A stretch of 64,000 nt of DNA from Streptomyces hygroscopicus (lineage in GTDB: Bacteria; Actinomycetota; Actinomycetes; Streptomycetales; Streptomycetaceae). Every line of letters starts with the position of its first letter. Position 1 is the stretch's first letter. Location of the stretch: the NCBI GenBank assembly GCA_002021875.1, contig CP018627.1, forward strand, positions 11,594,001 through 11,658,000. The letters are read 5' to 3'. Below, piece by piece: positions 63,865 to 64,000 of this stretch. The notes under the pieces were generated by a model that saw nothing but the letters and a program-made list of their open reading frames with translations, was not told the DNA's origin and did no database searches. The position numbers and the translations under genes were made by a program.

Positions 63865-64000
63865 GCACTGATCTACATCGGTCTACTGATGGCCGCGCCG
63901 AGCCGGGCGGTGTGCTCCAGACCTCGCTGCGCGCCCTCCGCCTCGGCGCCGACACCGGGGCGGATAGGGGCCGCAGCGGGCGGGCGGGGTGGAACGCCGC
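63865..64000. other. Window end, no feature seen
   Basis: 136 bp after the helicase stop. It is GC-rich with short palindromic words but no clear telomere-like foldback series, so the replicon end is not inside the window. Confidence 0.4.

Noticed and set aside
1..64000. CRISPR arrays, tRNA or rRNA genes
   Set aside because: No regularly spaced short direct repeats and no cloverleaf-like or rRNA-like segments were seen in reading the window.
63865..64000. Telomere end sequence
   Set aside because: Lacks the series of tight palindromic hairpins expected at a Streptomyces telomere; the end must lie further right.

Overview
The window is very GC-rich, almost every real gene has actinobacterial codon use, and it ends in an adjacent tap-tpg pair. 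These are the telomere-associated and terminal-protein genes of linear Streptomyces replicons, so this is most likely a sub-telomeric stretch of a Streptomyces chromosome arm or linear plasmid, with the telomere probably just beyond the right edge. It is a typical decayed, rearranged arm: short metabolic or regulatory islands separated by complete, nested and broken insertion sequences and by gene fragments.

Left part (1-25.1 kb): the 3' end of an F420-dependent NADP reductase gene, broken AraC-type regulators, a start-less short-chain dehydrogenase, and a DJ-1/PfpI gene run into an IS1634 scrap, next to IS66 and IS1182 scraps. Then come a methyltransferase, an IS5-family element (TA flanks), an IS630-family element and an IS701-family element. 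A MarR/MFS/isochorismatase-like group follows, then an IS630 element carrying a decayed group II intron. A TetR/quinone-oxidoreductase pair is followed by a well-preserved LacI / ADP-ribosylglycohydrolase / sugar ABC-importer operon with two LacI-type operators, and then a frameshifted LysR gene.

Middle (25.4-52.4 kb): tniQ, tnsC and the C-terminal part of a tnsB gene of a Tn7-like transposon, cut at about 28.74 kb by an ISL3 element. Beyond it lie a GNAT gene, a nest of elements (IS110 inside IS5 inside IS630), a phosphotransferase fragment, and a carbohydrate group: debranching-enzyme-like protein, secreted beta-propeller and PL9 pectate lyase, with LacI-type and CebR-type operators. Next come an XRE/DUF2493 pair, a RecD-like helicase with a nonsense codon, two adjacent IS630 elements, a SnoaL-like gene, a DUF1684 gene, a methyltransferase, a divergent XRE-cupin/FAD-oxidoreductase pair, an MFS exporter and an IS982 scrap.

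Right part (52.4-63.9 kb): on the minus strand, tap, tpg, a large tniQ, two small unknown genes, tnsA, a tnsB whose catalytic residues look lost, and the N-terminal third of a second tnsB. The missing remainder of that second tnsB matches what sits at 27.1-28.7 kb, followed by tnsC and tniQ on the same strand. The simplest reading is one ancestral telomere-carrying Tn7-like transposon (tap-tpg-tniQ-tnsA-tnsB-tnsB-tnsC-tniQ) split by about 23.7 kb of IS-bounded DNA. A helicase with helicase-associated repeats is divergent from tap and has a one-base homopolymer frameshift.

Many genes carry single-base frameshifts or nonsense codons. Some may be assembly errors in homopolymers, but several (lost catalytic residues, Trp-to-TGA changes, IS-bounded truncations) are better explained by real decay.
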